From Actinotignum timonense (GTDB lineage Bacteria > Actinomycetota > Actinomycetes > Actinomycetales > Actinomycetaceae), in contig NZ_LT706966.1 of the NCBI RefSeq assembly GCF_900155575.1, positions 151,195 to 215,194 on the forward strand: a stretch of DNA of 64,000 bases, written 5' to 3'. The notes under the pieces are model-generated. The model was given only the letters and a program-made list of their open reading frames with translations, did not search any database and was not told where the DNA came from. The position numbers were made by a program, and so were the translations under genes. This document shows, piece by piece, positions 16,905 through 26,307 of this stretch; within the stretch, counting starts at the first letter, position 1, and each line of letters starts with the position of its first letter.

Positions 16905-16937
16905 GGCGCGTGAGCTACCACCGGCAGCTCACGCGCC
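16905..16937 (+). promoter_or_regulatory. Intercistronic stem-loop after the binding-protein gene
   Basis: GGCGCGTGAGCT (16905-16916) pairs perfectly with AGCTCACGCGCC (16926-16937) around a 9-nt loop. It begins 15 nt after the binding-protein stop and 20 nt before the permease start. There is no T-run, so it probably stabilises the upstream message or partly terminates. Either would give more binding protein than permease, as in many binding-protein-dependent operons. Confidence 0.6.
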
Positions 16938-16956
16938 CTGCCGAAAGGCCAGTGAT

Positions 16957-17940
16957 ATGACTTCTGCACCCCAGGCCACCGCGGAGAGTAAGCACGCGCT
17001 CCGGCCGGCGCCAGCATCTTCTCAGCGTGCTCAGCCAGCTGCTGCGTCGTCGCGAAAATACCGACGCGAAACTTCCGCGCAAGCACGGGCCGGGTGGGGA
17101 ATGCTGGCCCCCGCGGGAATCCTCATGCTGCTTTTCCTTGTGGTTCCCATCGTCCTGACTTTTATCCTTGCGTTTACCGACGCGCGCCTCATCTCCCCGC
17201 GCCCGATGCAATTCATCGGCCTGGAGAATTTTGAGCGGTTGTTTGGAACCGAGGTCTTTTGGGCGTCCCTGCGCAATACCCTCATTTTCGCCCTCGTTAT
17301 TGTGCCCGGGCAGTCGGGCCTGGCGCTTATTATGGCGCTGCTCGTAAATAAGAAGTTCCCGGGCTTGAATTTCTTCCGCACCGTTTTCTTCCTGCCCATG
17401 GTCACCTCCATGGTGGTGGTATCCATGCTGTGGCTCTTCATGTACCAACCCGATGGCCTGCTCAACGCGCTGTTGGCCAAAATCGGTATTTCCGGCCCGG
17501 ATTGGTTGGGTGATCCCAGTTGGGCGCTCTTCGCCATTATCGTGATGTCCGCCTGGCAGGCCGCCGGGATGCATATGATTATTTGGCTTTCCGGCCTGCA
17601 AACGATCCCGGGTGAACTTTATGAAGCGGCGGCTCTGGACGGGGCGTCGAGCTGGCAGCAATTCAAACACGTGACCTGGCCGGGTCTGCGCCAAACCCGC
17701 ACCTTTATTCTCATTACGATCACCATCGCAGCGTTCTCGCTGTTCACCCAGATCAATATTATGACGAAGGGTGGGCCCCTCGATTCCACCTCAACGGTGG
17801 TCTACCAGGCGGTGCGCACCGGATACGACCAGCAGCAAACCGGCTACGCCGCGGCGATTTCCCTGGTCTTCTTCGTCCTGGTTCTCGCCGTCAATCTGGT
17901 GCAACGCTATCTCACTCGCGATAAGGAGGCCCGCGCATGA
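16957..17940 (+). CDS. Sugar ABC transporter permease (MalF-like)
   Basis: Membrane subunit of the sugar importer. I place the start at ATG 16957 (GAAAGG upstream), giving 327 residues; an in-frame ATG at 16897 would put the intercistronic hairpin inside the coding region. A charged cytoplasmic tail of about 50 residues precedes six membrane helices. The EAA loop, which contacts the ATPase, reads ELYEAAALDGASSWQQFKHVTWPGL. The stop overlaps the next permease start (ATGA), indicating coupled translation. Confidence 0.92.
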   Translation: MTSAPQATAESKHALRPAPASSQRAQPAAASSRKYRRETSAQARAGWGMLAPAGILMLLFLVVPIVLTFILAFTDARLISPRPMQFIGLENFERLFGTEVFWASLRNTLIFALVIVPGQSGLALIMALLVNKKFPGLNFFRTVFFLPMVTSMVVVSMLWLFMYQPDGLLNALLAKIGISGPDWLGDPSWALFAIIVMSAWQAAGMHMIIWLSGLQTIPGELYEAAALDGASSWQQFKHVTWPGLRQTRTFILITITIAAFSLFTQINIMTKGGPLDSTSTVVYQAVRTGYDQQQTGYAAAISLVFFVLVLAVNLVQRYLTRDKEARA

Positions 17941-18815
17941 GCACCGCGACGTCATCTCGCAGCATCCCCCGCGCTATTGGAATCTGGGCGCTGCGTATTG
18001 GGCTGGCCGCCATTTTCGGCCTGCCGCTCCTTTTCATGGTGGTCTCCAGTTTCAAACCGGATACCCAGATTTTCGGGGATATGGGCGGCCTGGAGGCTTT
18101 CCTCCCGGTGGGCGACCTCAGCTTCGATAATTACTCCGGAGTATTCAACCGGGTACCTTTCTGGCGTTTCCTCCTCAACTCCGTCATCATCTCGGTGTGC
18201 ATCGTGGTTTTCGGGCTCATCGTCAATTCCATGGCGGCCTTCGCGCTCTCCCGCCTGCAATTCCGGGGCCGCAAGATTTCGCTGACGCTGGTGATCGCCA
18301 CCCTCATTGTTCCCTTTGAAACTCTGGCACTGCCCCTGCTGTGGTGGGTCAATAAGCTCCCGTGGTTGGATGCGAACGGCTTCTCGCAGAGCTGGCTGGA
18401 TACCTACCAGGTCCAGATTGTGCCCTTTATTGCCAATGCACTCTCGATTTACCTCTTCTACCAGTACTTCGATTCCATTCCGCGCGAGCTGGATGAAGCG
18501 GCACGCGTGGACGGGGCAAGCTGGTTCAAGATCTACCGTTCTATCGTCATGCCGCTCTCCGGCCCGGCTACCGCAACGGTCGCGATTCTGACTTTCCTAC
18601 CGGCGTGGAATTCCTACCTGTGGCCACTCATGACGGTGCGCTCGGAAGAGTTGCGCCCGGCGATGATCGGGATCGACTATTTCCAGCAGCTCAACGTATC
18701 CTGGGGCCAGATCATGGCGTTCTCCACGCTGATCACCGTTCCTGTCATCATGCTGTTCCTGGCTTTCCAGAAACAATTCGTCAATTCTATTGCCGCTTCC
18801 GGTATTAAGGGATAA
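17937..18815 (+). CDS. Sugar ABC transporter permease (MalG-like)
   Basis: The second membrane subunit, 292 residues, with six predicted helices. The EAA motif is ELDEAARVDGASWFKIYRSIVMPLSGPA near residue 185. A characteristic MalG-type N-terminal helix and substrate-facing loop (FKPDTQIF) are present. The start overlaps the preceding permease stop by 4 nt, and the GH32 gene follows after 2 nt. Together the two permeases form the heterodimeric channel. The ATPase subunit is missing from the locus. Confidence 0.92.
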   Translation: MSTATSSRSIPRAIGIWALRIGLAAIFGLPLLFMVVSSFKPDTQIFGDMGGLEAFLPVGDLSFDNYSGVFNRVPFWRFLLNSVIISVCIVVFGLIVNSMAAFALSRLQFRGRKISLTLVIATLIVPFETLALPLLWWVNKLPWLDANGFSQSWLDTYQVQIVPFIANALSIYLFYQYFDSIPRELDEAARVDGASWFKIYRSIVMPLSGPATATVAILTFLPAWNSYLWPLMTVRSEELRPAMIGIDYFQQLNVSWGQIMAFSTLITVPVIMLFLAFQKQFVNSIAASGIKG

Positions 18816-18817
18816 CC

Positions 18818-20380
18818 ATGTCGCTTTCCTTTGAGTTCACCGCCGACCACGATGCGGCGCTGGCCCGGGCTCGCGCCGCGAATGCCCAGCTCGCCGCCGC
18901 CGTGAACCCGCGCTGGTACCCGCGTTTCCATATCGCGGCACCCGCCGGTTGGATCAACGACCCGAACGGCCTGGTCCACACCGGCGAGGAACTCCACGTT
19001 TTCTTCCAGCACCACCCCTATTCCACCGAGTGGGGGCCCATGCACTGGGGGCACGTGGTTTCGCGCGACGGCGCCACCTGGGAGCGCCGCCCCCTCGCCC
19101 TGGCTCCTTCCCTGGAAGCCGACCGCGACGGCGTCTTCTCCGGATCAGCCCTCCAGGCCACCTGCGGGCACCTCGAAGTGTTCTACACCGGGAACCGCAA
19201 TGTGGCGGAGCCGGCTCCAGCCAGCTGCGGGCAGTCGCAGTGCCGGGCGATCTCACGCGACGGAGTGACTTTTGAGAAGAAGGGCGTCGTCGTACCTACC
19301 CCGGAAGGCGTGCGCGATTTCCGCGACCCGAAGGTCTGGCGCCACGGCGATACCTACCGCATGGTCGTGGGCGTGCAAAGCCGCGACCGCCGCGGCGAAG
19401 TGTGGATGTACAGCTCCCCCGACCTGGCCCGTTGGACTTTCGACCGCGTCCTCTACCGCCACCCGGACCCGCGGGTTTTCATGCTCGAATGCCCCGATTT
19501 CTTCCCGCTCGGCGATACCTGGGTGCTGATTTTTTCGCCCATGGGCATCCGCCCGGAAGGTTTCGCGCATTGCAACGTCAATAGCGCGGGCTACCTGCTG
19601 GGCAGCTGGCGGCCCGGAGGTAGTTTTGAACCCCGCGCGCCGTACCGCACCCTCAATTGGGGGCACAGTTTTTACGCGCCACAGACCTGCCTCATCAATG
19701 GCCAGCGCACCCTTTTCGGCTGGATGGGCAGCTTCGGGCGCGCCCCGGCCTCCGCGGCCGACGGCTGGTCCGGCCAGCTCACGGTACCGATGAGCGTCCA
19801 CCTCGAGTCCGGTGAACTGTGCTTACGGCCCGCCCCTACCCTCACGCGCCTGCACGGCCGCTGTTTATGGAACGACGACGCCGCCCTTTCGGCCAGCGCG
19901 CCTACCATCCTCGCCCGCGATGTGACCGCGGCGGATATTTCCGTGACTCTGCTTGCGGGTGCATGTGAACGGCTGCGCCTGCGCATTGGTTCGGATACCA
20001 GTTCGGTGAGCATTATCGTGGATCGTAATAGCGGCACCATCGGGGTGGATCGCGGCGGCGCGGTGGGCAATCTGGGCTACCGGGCTGCGCCCTGGGCTCC
20101 GGCCTACCGGCTTTGGGGCGAGCGCGCCGCCGAGATTGCGGACTCAGCTCCGCTTGCTGAGCTAAGTTTCCGGGTGCTTGTGGATGCCGGCTCGGTGGAA
20201 GTGATAGCCGGGAACGGCGAGCGGGTGCTCTCCTCGCTGGCCTTTGTGGAGGGCAAACGTGATATCACCCTCCTGGCTGAGGAGGGTGATATCACGGTCG
20301 CGGCCTCGGTATGGGAGATGACGGACGCCTTCCCCCAGGCGGAGCCAGTGCTAGAAATTGACGCCGAAGCGGGAAGCTAA
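18818..20380 (+). CDS. Glycoside hydrolase family 32 (sucrose/fructan beta-fructosidase)
   Basis: Cleaves terminal beta-fructosyl bonds in sucrose, sucrose-6-phosphate or fructo-oligosaccharides. The 520-residue protein has no signal peptide, so it acts in the cytoplasm on imported sugar. The three GH32 hallmarks are present: the nucleophile in WINDPNG (Asp48), the RDP triad (FRDPKVW near residue 168) and the acid/base in ECPDFF near residue 227. A C-terminal beta-sandwich module follows from about residue 370. It is the last gene of the LacI-controlled operon and overlaps the convergent transaldolase stop by 4 nt. A 16-bp perfect inverted repeat lies inside its 3' coding region. Confidence 0.92.
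   Translation: MSLSFEFTADHDAALARARAANAQLAAAVNPRWYPRFHIAAPAGWINDPNGLVHTGEELHVFFQHHPYSTEWGPMHWGHVVSRDGATWERRPLALAPSLEADRDGVFSGSALQATCGHLEVFYTGNRNVAEPAPASCGQSQCRAISRDGVTFEKKGVVVPTPEGVRDFRDPKVWRHGDTYRMVVGVQSRDRRGEVWMYSSPDLARWTFDRVLYRHPDPRVFMLECPDFFPLGDTWVLIFSPMGIRPEGFAHCNVNSAGYLLGSWRPGGSFEPRAPYRTLNWGHSFYAPQTCLINGQRTLFGWMGSFGRAPASAADGWSGQLTVPMSVHLESGELCLRPAPTLTRLHGRCLWNDDAALSASAPTILARDVTAADISVTLLAGACERLRLRIGSDTSSVSIIVDRNSGTIGVDRGGAVGNLGYRAAPWAPAYRLWGERAAEIADSAPLAELSFRVLVDAGSVEVIAGNGERVLSSLAFVEGKRDITLLAEEGDITVAASVWEMTDAFPQAEPVLEIDAEAGS
20258..20296. repeat. Perfect 16-bp inverted repeat inside the GH32 coding end
   Basis: CGTGATATCACCCTCC (20258-20273) is the exact reverse complement of 20281-20296, with a 7-nt loop. 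It encodes the near-duplicated [12 protein letters not shown] of the C-terminal beta-sandwich. It could fold as an mRNA hairpin about 85 nt before the stop and slow read-through into convergent tal. No transposon features surround it. Confidence 0.7.
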
Positions 20381-21480
20381 GCGCGAGCAGCCGCGAGCGC
20401 GGCGCTAACGGTTTCGCTCAGTTCCTTCCAGGAGACGATGAACTTCTCCACGCCTTCACTCTCGAGCTGGGCGGCCACATCGCCCATATCCACGCCCACC
20501 GCGGCCAGCTCTTCGAAGACTCGGTGGGCCTGGCCGTAGTTATCCCGCACGGTATCCCCGGTGATCTCCGCGTGGTCCGCGGTGGCCTCCAGGGTTTTCT
20601 CCGGCATGGTATTGACGGTTGCCGGCGCCACCAGTTCGGTGACGTACAGAGTATCCGGATAATTCGGGTTCTTCACCCCGGTGGAAGCCCATAGCGGGCG
20701 CTGGGCATGCGCGTGATCCGCCGCGAGGGTAGCGAAACGCTCGGAGGCAAATTTCTTCTCGAAGATTTCGTAAACGAGGCGGGCGTTGGCCACCCCGGCC
20801 TTGCCGCGCAGCGCCAGGGCTTCCTCGGTGCCGATCTTCTCCAGGCGGGCATCAACTTCGGTATCCACGCGGGAAACGAAAAGCGAGGCCACCGAGTGGA
20901 TATCGCTGAGCGCATGCCCGGAACGCTGAGCCTTTTCCAGGCCGGCCAGGTAGGCATCCACCACTTCGCCGTAGCGAGCCAGGGAGAAAATCAGGGTGAC
21001 GTTCACGGAGATTCCGTGCCCGATCACTTCGGTAATAGCCGGCAGCCCTTCCTTGGTGGCCGGGATTTTGATCATGGCATTCGGGCGGTCCACCCGGTCC
21101 CACAGCTGGCGGGCCTGGGCCACGGTTGCCGAGGTATCATGCGCGAGTTCCGGGGAGACCTCGATGGAAACGCGGCCGTCTTCCCCGCCGGATTCTTCAA
21201 AAATGGGGCGGAAAATATCGCAGGCGTCCTGGACGTCCTTAATGATGATGTCGAAGATCGCTTCGTCGCCGTCCTTGCCGGCCGCGGCAGTGGCGGCCAC
21301 CTGCTCAGTGTAGCTTTCTCCATTGCGCAGGGCCGCGGCGAAAATCGTGGGATTCGTGGTCACGCCGCGCACAGTATGCGTCTCGATAAGGGAAGCGAGG
21401 TTCCCGGAAGCGATACGCTCCCGGGATAGATCGTCCAGCCAGATACTCACTCCGGCGGCGCTCAGGCTAGCGGTACTCAT
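20377..21480 (-). CDS. tal: Transaldolase
   Basis: Non-oxidative pentose phosphate enzyme that transfers a dihydroxyacetone unit between sugar phosphates. The 367-residue length fits the actinobacterial transaldolase class. Visible signatures are [13 protein letters not shown] (39-51), the Schiff-base lysine Lys138 in [10 protein letters not shown], and [11 protein letters not shown] near residue 160. The gene is convergent with the sucrose operon, and the two stop codons overlap by 4 nt with no room for a separate terminator. It may process the pentose phosphates fed in by the salvage systems. Confidence 0.94.
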   Translation of the reverse strand: MSTASLSAAGVSIWLDDLSRERIASGNLASLIETHTVRGVTTNPTIFAAALRNGESYTEQVAATAAAGKDGDEAIFDIIIKDVQDACDIFRPIFEESGGEDGRVSIEVSPELAHDTSATVAQARQLWDRVDRPNAMIKIPATKEGLPAITEVIGHGISVNVTLIFSLARYGEVVDAYLAGLEKAQRSGHALSDIHSVASLFVSRVDTEVDARLEKIGTEEALALRGKAGVANARLVYEIFEKKFASERFATLAADHAHAQRPLWASTGVKNPNYPDTLYVTELVAPATVNTMPEKTLEATADHAEITGDTVRDNYGQAHRVFEELAAVGVDMGDVAAQLESEGVEKFIVSWKELSETVSAALAAARA

Positions 21481-21543
21481 ATTCGTGTCCTTTCTTGGTG
21501 GAGCCCGGTGGCGTTCTCATGATGCCTTCCGGCTTTCTCACGG

Positions 21544-21571
21544 GCCGGGCAACGTTCTCACGGTGCCCGGC
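21544..21571 (-). terminator. Stem-loop between osmC and tal
   Basis: GCCGGGCA (21544-21551) pairs with TGCCCGGC (21564-21571) over a 12-nt loop, just downstream of osmC on the minus strand. There is no U-run, so it is a weak or partial terminator, or a processing hairpin. Confidence 0.4.
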
Positions 21572-21597
21572 GGCATCCTGATTGCGCCGTTAGGGGC

Positions 21598-22008
21598 TTA
21601 GTTATCCGCGGCGCTGCGGATCTCCAGGTCATGCGGGGCGGGATGGTCGAGGGTGCGGCCCACCGTGCAGGCCCGCGCGATGGCTCGGTCCACGCGCTGA
21701 AGCAAGGCACCGCGCTGTTCTTCAGGCATATCGGCGAATTCCACCTCCATCGCGGTGTGGAAAGCGGTGTAGCGGTTATTTTCCCGATCCGCATCCGCGC
21801 TCACCGTAAAGGTGGCGCTATAGTCCTCCCCGAGGAGCTGCTCGAAACGGGAATCCGCGCTGAGGGCCTGGCAACCGGCCACCGCCAGCTGCATGAGTTC
21901 CCCGGGAGTGAATTGTTCGGGACCTTTCCCGATTTCCACGCTGGCGCCGCGATCATTAACGGCGGTGAAATGAAGATGCCCGATACGCCGGGCAGAGAGC
22001 TGAGCCAT
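21598..22008 (-). CDS. OsmC/Ohr-family organic hydroperoxide-type protein
   Basis: A 136-residue protein of the OsmC fold. The two family cysteines are visible in AVAGCQAL (near residue 46) and ACTVGRTL (near residue 117), the pair that reduces organic peroxides through a disulfide. The N-terminal GASVEIGKGPEQFTPGELMQLA segment is typical. A good AAGGAGG precedes the start. It sits between the MFS carrier and tal, all on the minus strand. The exact peroxide substrate cannot be read from sequence. Confidence 0.85.
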   Translation of the reverse strand: MAQLSARRIGHLHFTAVNDRGASVEIGKGPEQFTPGELMQLAVAGCQALSADSRFEQLLGEDYSATFTVSADADRENNRYTAFHTAMEVEFADMPEEQRGALLQRVDRAIARACTVGRTLDHPAPHDLEIRSAADN

Positions 22009-22044
22009 AGCTACCTCCTTGTTTCTTTCACTTTACGGGAAAGC

Positions 22045-23334
22045 TCAGCGCTGTGGTGAGCGCGCTTTCCACCAGCGGAAAAGTCCGGCCAAGAAAAGAC
22101 CGATCGCTGCCAGTACGCAAGCACCCCACAGCGCCGGGGTGAAGGATCCTCCGTGCGCGCCGGCACTTGCAGCGGCCCAACGCGGGGCGACGACGGCGGC
22201 CAGCGAGAAACCGAGGAACATGAGGCCGTAGTTGGTTCCATTGTGACGCGGCCCGAAGCTGTGCATGGTCAGCGGCGCGAAAAGACTCATGGTGCCCCCG
22301 AAGGCCAGGGCTACCAGGATGGCACCGCTGAGGAAGAGTACCGTTGCCCCGCGCTCGGATAGCGCGAGAAGCGCGAGCCCGCCTGCCGCGCAGCCGAGCA
22401 CCGCCACCAGGCACAGCGGGATGCCGATACGGTCGGAAAGCCAGCCCCAGGCCAGCCGCCCGGCCGCGTTCGCGACCGCGAAAAGCGAGACGGTGAGAGC
22501 CGCGGCTGCGGCGTCGAACCCAATACTCGTGGCGAGCGGGGCCATATTGGCATTGACCATGATGCCACCGAAAGCAGCCGTGACGAAAATAGCGAGGATG
22601 AGCCAGAAAGTGGGGGTGGCGAGCATCTGGAGCGGGCTCAGGCTCGCGCGCGGTCCGGCGGCTGCGGCCGTGCCCGCCGGGCGGGGTAGGTAGGCCCCGT
22701 ATTCTTCGCGGAAGGGACGCACCAGGAAGATGACCGCGGCGGCGTTAATCACTGTGAAAGCAATGCCGAGAATCACCAGGGAGCTATGCACGCCGTAGCC
22801 AGCAATGAGATGCTGGCCGGCCGGAGCGATGATCATGGGGCCAATTCCCATCCCTGCGGTGATAAGACCAGCTACCATACCGCGCCGGTCCGGGAAGAAA
22901 CGCATGGTATTGGTGAGCGCAGCCGAGTAGAAGAGACCCTGACCGCCGCCGGTGACCAACCCGTAGCTAAGCACGAACAGCGCGAGGGTGGGGGCTAGGC
23001 CGGCCAGGATATGCCCCAGCCCGAAGCAGATACCGCCCACCGCCATCATCTGGGCCGCGTAACCGCGCCGCAAGAGCGTGCCGGAGGCAATCATAATAAA
23101 GGGCACTACCAGGGAGGCGAGCCCGAAGGCCAGCATAATATCCGGCGCTGCCCATCCGCGGCTCGCGGCAAGCGGGCGCACAAAAATAGAGAAGGCGGTG
23201 AGCGCCCCCGTGGTCATAATGGCAAGAAGTGTTCCGATAAGAACGCGGCTGCGGCGCGGCATCGTTGCCGGCGGCTGGGCCGCGGGTTCCTGAGCGGCAG
23301 GGTGAGTGCTGGTCACGTTAGTCGTAATCTCCAT
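22045..23334 (-). CDS. MFS transporter of the oxalate/formate antiporter-like (OFA) group
   Basis: A 429-residue, 12-helix major facilitator. The start ATG at 23334 lies inside the 3' end of nrdG (16-nt overlap), implying coupling; the open frame continues further upstream but only as non-membrane sequence. Segments of the type GWAAPDIMLAFGLASLVVPF and GLVTGGGQGLFYSAALTNTMRFFPDRRGMVAGLITAGMG fit the OFA/monocarboxylate branch, whose members exchange small carboxylates. Substrate is unknown. Placement behind nrdDG hints at anaerobic expression. Confidence 0.8.
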   Translation of the reverse strand: MEITTNVTSTHPAAQEPAAQPPATMPRRSRVLIGTLLAIMTTGALTAFSIFVRPLAASRGWAAPDIMLAFGLASLVVPFIMIASGTLLRRGYAAQMMAVGGICFGLGHILAGLAPTLALFVLSYGLVTGGGQGLFYSAALTNTMRFFPDRRGMVAGLITAGMGIGPMIIAPAGQHLIAGYGVHSSLVILGIAFTVINAAAVIFLVRPFREEYGAYLPRPAGTAAAAGPRASLSPLQMLATPTFWLILAIFVTAAFGGIMVNANMAPLATSIGFDAAAAALTVSLFAVANAAGRLAWGWLSDRIGIPLCLVAVLGCAAGGLALLALSERGATVLFLSGAILVALAFGGTMSLFAPLTMHSFGPRHNGTNYGLMFLGFSLAAVVAPRWAAASAGAHGGSFTPALWGACVLAAIGLFLAGLFRWWKARSPQR

Positions 23335-23947
23335 TTTTCCAGAGCCGCACCGGGGCTTCGCACCCGGCTTCCATGGCGGCAAATGTTTCGGGCACGTCGA
23401 TAATGCGCTGGTTCTTCGAGCCGCGGAACGTGAGGTCACGAATGAACTGGGATTGGATAAAAGGCCCGTCCACCAGCACGTCCACGTGGGAAAGAAGTTC
23501 GCGTTTATCTTCGGTTTCTTCCAGGAGCTGCTCGAAGGTGTAGCCGCTCCAGCTCCAAATTGTTTTACTATTCCCGAAGCGTTCCCGGAAACGCCGGGCC
23601 AGGGGCAGTAGCACCGGGGTATTGAGGAAGGGCTCGCCGCCCACGAAAGACACCCCGGCCACGTAGCTTTTCGCGCAATCCTCGAGGATGCGTTCTTCTA
23701 GTTCCTCTGTGTAGGGGGTGCCGTAGCGGAAACTCTGGGCCGCCACGTTATAGCAGCCCGGGCATTTGAAGGGGCAGCCGGATACGTAGATCGCGCAGCG
23801 CACCCCTTCCCCGTCCACCATAACGAAGGGCTTGTAATCGGCAACATAGCTGCGCGATAAGCGCCGCCCATCCCAGGCGCCGGGGCGCTTGGGTTGGTGC
23901 ACCCCCGGAGCTTCCGGAGGTGTGGAGAGCAGGCGCAATTCTCGCAT
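23318..23947 (-). CDS. nrdG: Anaerobic ribonucleotide reductase-activating protein (radical SAM)
   Basis: Generates the glycyl radical on NrdD using SAM and a 4Fe-4S cluster, releasing 5'-deoxyadenosine. At 209 residues it carries the radical SAM motif C58-x3-C62-x2-C65 (SGCPFKCPGCYN) and the family's SFVGGEPFLN segment near residue 100. It lies downstream of nrdD on the same strand across a 162-nt spacer containing a stem-loop. The 5'-deoxyadenosine it produces is a potential substrate for the MTAP/MtnA/aldolase system in the same window (inference). Confidence 0.94.
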   Translation of the reverse strand: MRELRLLSTPPEAPGVHQPKRPGAWDGRRLSRSYVADYKPFVMVDGEGVRCAIYVSGCPFKCPGCYNVAAQSFRYGTPYTEELEERILEDCAKSYVAGVSFVGGEPFLNTPVLLPLARRFRERFGNSKTIWSWSGYTFEQLLEETEDKRELLSHVDVLVDGPFIQSQFIRDLTFRGSKNQRIIDVPETFAAMEAGCEAPVRLWKNGDYD

Positions 23948-23983
23948 TCTTCCTTACCTTCTCACGGTCCCTGAGTCACAATA

Positions 23984-24019
23984 CTCCCCGCGCCCGGCAC
24001 ATTCGCCGAGTGCGGGGAG
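23984..24019 (-). promoter_or_regulatory. Stem-loop in the nrdD-nrdG spacer
   Basis: CTCCCCGC (23984-23991) pairs with GCGGGGAG (24012-24019) in the 162-nt gap between nrdD and nrdG. It has no T-run, so it is a plausible attenuating or processing hairpin lowering activase relative to reductase. I saw no other gene in this gap. Confidence 0.45.
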
Positions 24020-24109
24020 CCTTGCGAGAGTGTGCCCGCGACAAGCTAGGCACACCGGGCGCTGGGCGCTAGGGTGCTCAGGCCGCGCGGCACCGAACAC
24101 CCACCGCGC

Positions 24110-26269
24110 TTAAGCGCAGGGACCGTCCATGTGCTTGACGCGGGAAATGATTTCCTCATGCCGGCCGTGCACCATGGGGCGCTTGACCGGGTTACCGAGG
24201 TACCCGCAGGTGCGCTTGACAACATCGCAACGGTCGGGATCATCATTGCCGCAATTCGGGCACTTGAAACCTTCCGCCGTGGGATCGAATTCCCCGTTGA
24301 AGCCGCACTCGTAGCACTTATCAATAGGAGTATTGGTGCCCAGGTAGGCCACCTTATCGTAAGCGTAATCCCAGACCGCTTCCAGAGCCGCGGTGTTGTG
24401 GGTCAGCTTGGGGTACTCGCAGTAGTGGATGAAACCACCCTTGGTGTACTCCGCGTAGGGCGCTTCGAAGTCAATCTTCTCAAAGGGAGTGATCTTCTTG
24501 CGCACATCGTAGTGGAAGGAGTTCGTATAGTAATCCTTCGCGGTGATATCCGGAACCGCACCGAAACGCTCGCGATCCATGGAGCAGAAACGGTTGGTGA
24601 GGGATTCGGCCGGGGTGGAGTACACGGAGAACCAGTAGGGGTACTCCTTCTTCCACTGGTCAGCGTACGCACTCAAGCGGCGCACGATATCCAGGGTGAA
24701 TTCCTTCGCTTCCGCGTTATGCTCCCAATTCGGGCCGTAGAACGCGGTAGCCGCTTCGTACAGGCCAATGTAGCCAATGGAAAGCGTGGACCGCTGGTTG
24801 TGGAAGAACTTTGTGACGTCCTCATCGCCCTCTTCCGCGCGGATACCCAGGGCACCGTAGCGGTAGAGGATGGGGGCGTTCTCCGGAGTGGCATCCTCAC
24901 AGCGCTGCGCCCGGTAGACCAGAGCTTCCTTGACCACCTGCATGCGCTCATCGAAGATCTTCCAGAAACGCTGCTTATCCCCGCGCGCCTGCAGCGCGAT
25001 ACGCGGCACGTTGAGGGTGACCACGCCCAGGTTATTACGCCCGGCGTTCACGGCCTCACCGGTTTCCGGATCCACCCACTTGGGCAGGAAGGAACGGCAA
25101 CCCATGGGAGCCTTGTAATCACCTTCCAGCTCGGTGAGGCGATCATAGGAGAGGACGTCCGGGTACATGCGCTTCGTGGAGCATTCCAGGGCCAGCTGCT
25201 TGACGTCGTAATTAGGATCCTCAGGGTTGAGGTTAACGCCGCGGCGCAGCCCGAAAACGAGCTTCGGGAAGATCGCGGTGTGGCCATCGGCCCCGATGCC
25301 CTTAATGCGAATGGTCAGGATGGCCTTCTGGATTTCCCGCTCGAAACGGTTGGTGCCCAGGCCGAATCCGAGGGTGACGAAAGGAGTCTGCCCGTTCGAG
25401 GAGTAGAGCGTATTGATCTCGTACTCCAGGGACTGCATGGCATCGTAGATGTCCTTCTTCGTCTTTTCCCAGCAGTACTCATCGCGCTTATCTTCGGCAA
25501 CCCAACGCTGCGCATCCTTGAGGTGCTTGGCGTAATTGAGTTCCGCGTAGGGGGCGAGCACTTCATCGCAGCGATCCACCGAGCAGCCACCGTACTGGCT
25601 GGAGGCCACATTCGCGATGATCTGAGCGATCTGCGCGGTAGCGGTGTTAATGGAGCGCGGGGATTCCACCCGGGCGTTACCAATCTGGAAGCCATCACGC
25701 AGCATGCCTTCAATATCGATGAGGCAGCAATTGGTCATGGGCTGGAAGGGGTTGTAATCCAGATCGTGGAAGTGGATATCGCCCTTAATATGCGCATTGG
25801 CCACCGCCGGGGGCAGCAGGTACTTGAGGGCGTACGCCTTGGCCACCGCACCCGCGGTTAGATCACGCTGGGTGTTAAAAACAGTGGAGTCCTTATTGGC
25901 GTTCTCATTGACCACCGTCTTATCGCGCTGCATGAGCTTATCCAGGGAGCGCGAAATATCCATGGCCTGTTCGCGCGCCGTATCGCGATCGTGGCGGTAC
26001 TCGATATAGGCGCGCGCCACCTGCGGGTAGCGGGATGCCATGAGCACGTTTTCCACTTCCGTTTGGATGGTGGGAACGTCAAGCTTGGCAGCATCAAGAT
26101 GATCGATTACCGTGCGGGTGGCTTCCTCAACGAATGCGTAATCGTCGATGCCCTGGCTGTTCATTGCCAGCGCGATTGCGCGGTAGATCTTACCGGCGTC
26201 AAAGCTAACCGACCGACCGTCACGCTTGGTGACGACTACCCCCGTGGTCGTTGAGGTATCAATCAACAT
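24110..26269 (-). CDS. nrdD: Anaerobic (class III) ribonucleoside-triphosphate reductase
   Basis: Oxygen-sensitive reductase making dNTPs from NTPs. I chose ATG 26269 because GGAGG precedes it; the frame extends 39 codons further without support. The 719-residue protein has an N-terminal ATP cone (VVVTKRDGRSVSFDAGKIYRA, about 11-31) for allosteric activity control. C-terminal features are a four-Cys zinc site (CYECGF...CPNCG) and the glycyl radical motif RTCGYLG with Gly689. All expected functional parts are present. An NrdR-box-like sequence lies 23 bp upstream. Confidence 0.96.
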   Translation of the reverse strand: MLIDTSTTTGVVVTKRDGRSVSFDAGKIYRAIALAMNSQGIDDYAFVEEATRTVIDHLDAAKLDVPTIQTEVENVLMASRYPQVARAYIEYRHDRDTAREQAMDISRSLDKLMQRDKTVVNENANKDSTVFNTQRDLTAGAVAKAYALKYLLPPAVANAHIKGDIHFHDLDYNPFQPMTNCCLIDIEGMLRDGFQIGNARVESPRSINTATAQIAQIIANVASSQYGGCSVDRCDEVLAPYAELNYAKHLKDAQRWVAEDKRDEYCWEKTKKDIYDAMQSLEYEINTLYSSNGQTPFVTLGFGLGTNRFEREIQKAILTIRIKGIGADGHTAIFPKLVFGLRRGVNLNPEDPNYDVKQLALECSTKRMYPDVLSYDRLTELEGDYKAPMGCRSFLPKWVDPETGEAVNAGRNNLGVVTLNVPRIALQARGDKQRFWKIFDERMQVVKEALVYRAQRCEDATPENAPILYRYGALGIRAEEGDEDVTKFFHNQRSTLSIGYIGLYEAATAFYGPNWEHNAEAKEFTLDIVRRLSAYADQWKKEYPYWFSVYSTPAESLTNRFCSMDRERFGAVPDITAKDYYTNSFHYDVRKKITPFEKIDFEAPYAEYTKGGFIHYCEYPKLTHNTAALEAVWDYAYDKVAYLGTNTPIDKCYECGFNGEFDPTAEGFKCPNCGNDDPDRCDVVKRTCGYLGNPVKRPMVHGRHEEIISRVKHMDGPCA

Positions 26270-26291
26270 CTTGTGCCTCCGTAAAATTCGA

Positions 26292-26307
26292 ACACTACAT
26301 ATAGTAG
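26292..26307. promoter_or_regulatory. NrdR-box-like site upstream of nrdD
   Basis: ACACTACATATAGTAG lies 23 bp before the nrdD start and closely resembles the NrdR operator consensus ACACWATATATWGTGT. A weaker relative (CCACTACCTATAGGGGC) lies at 26486-26502. NrdR usually needs two boxes about three turns apart, and I could not see a clear partner at that distance. Confidence 0.5.
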
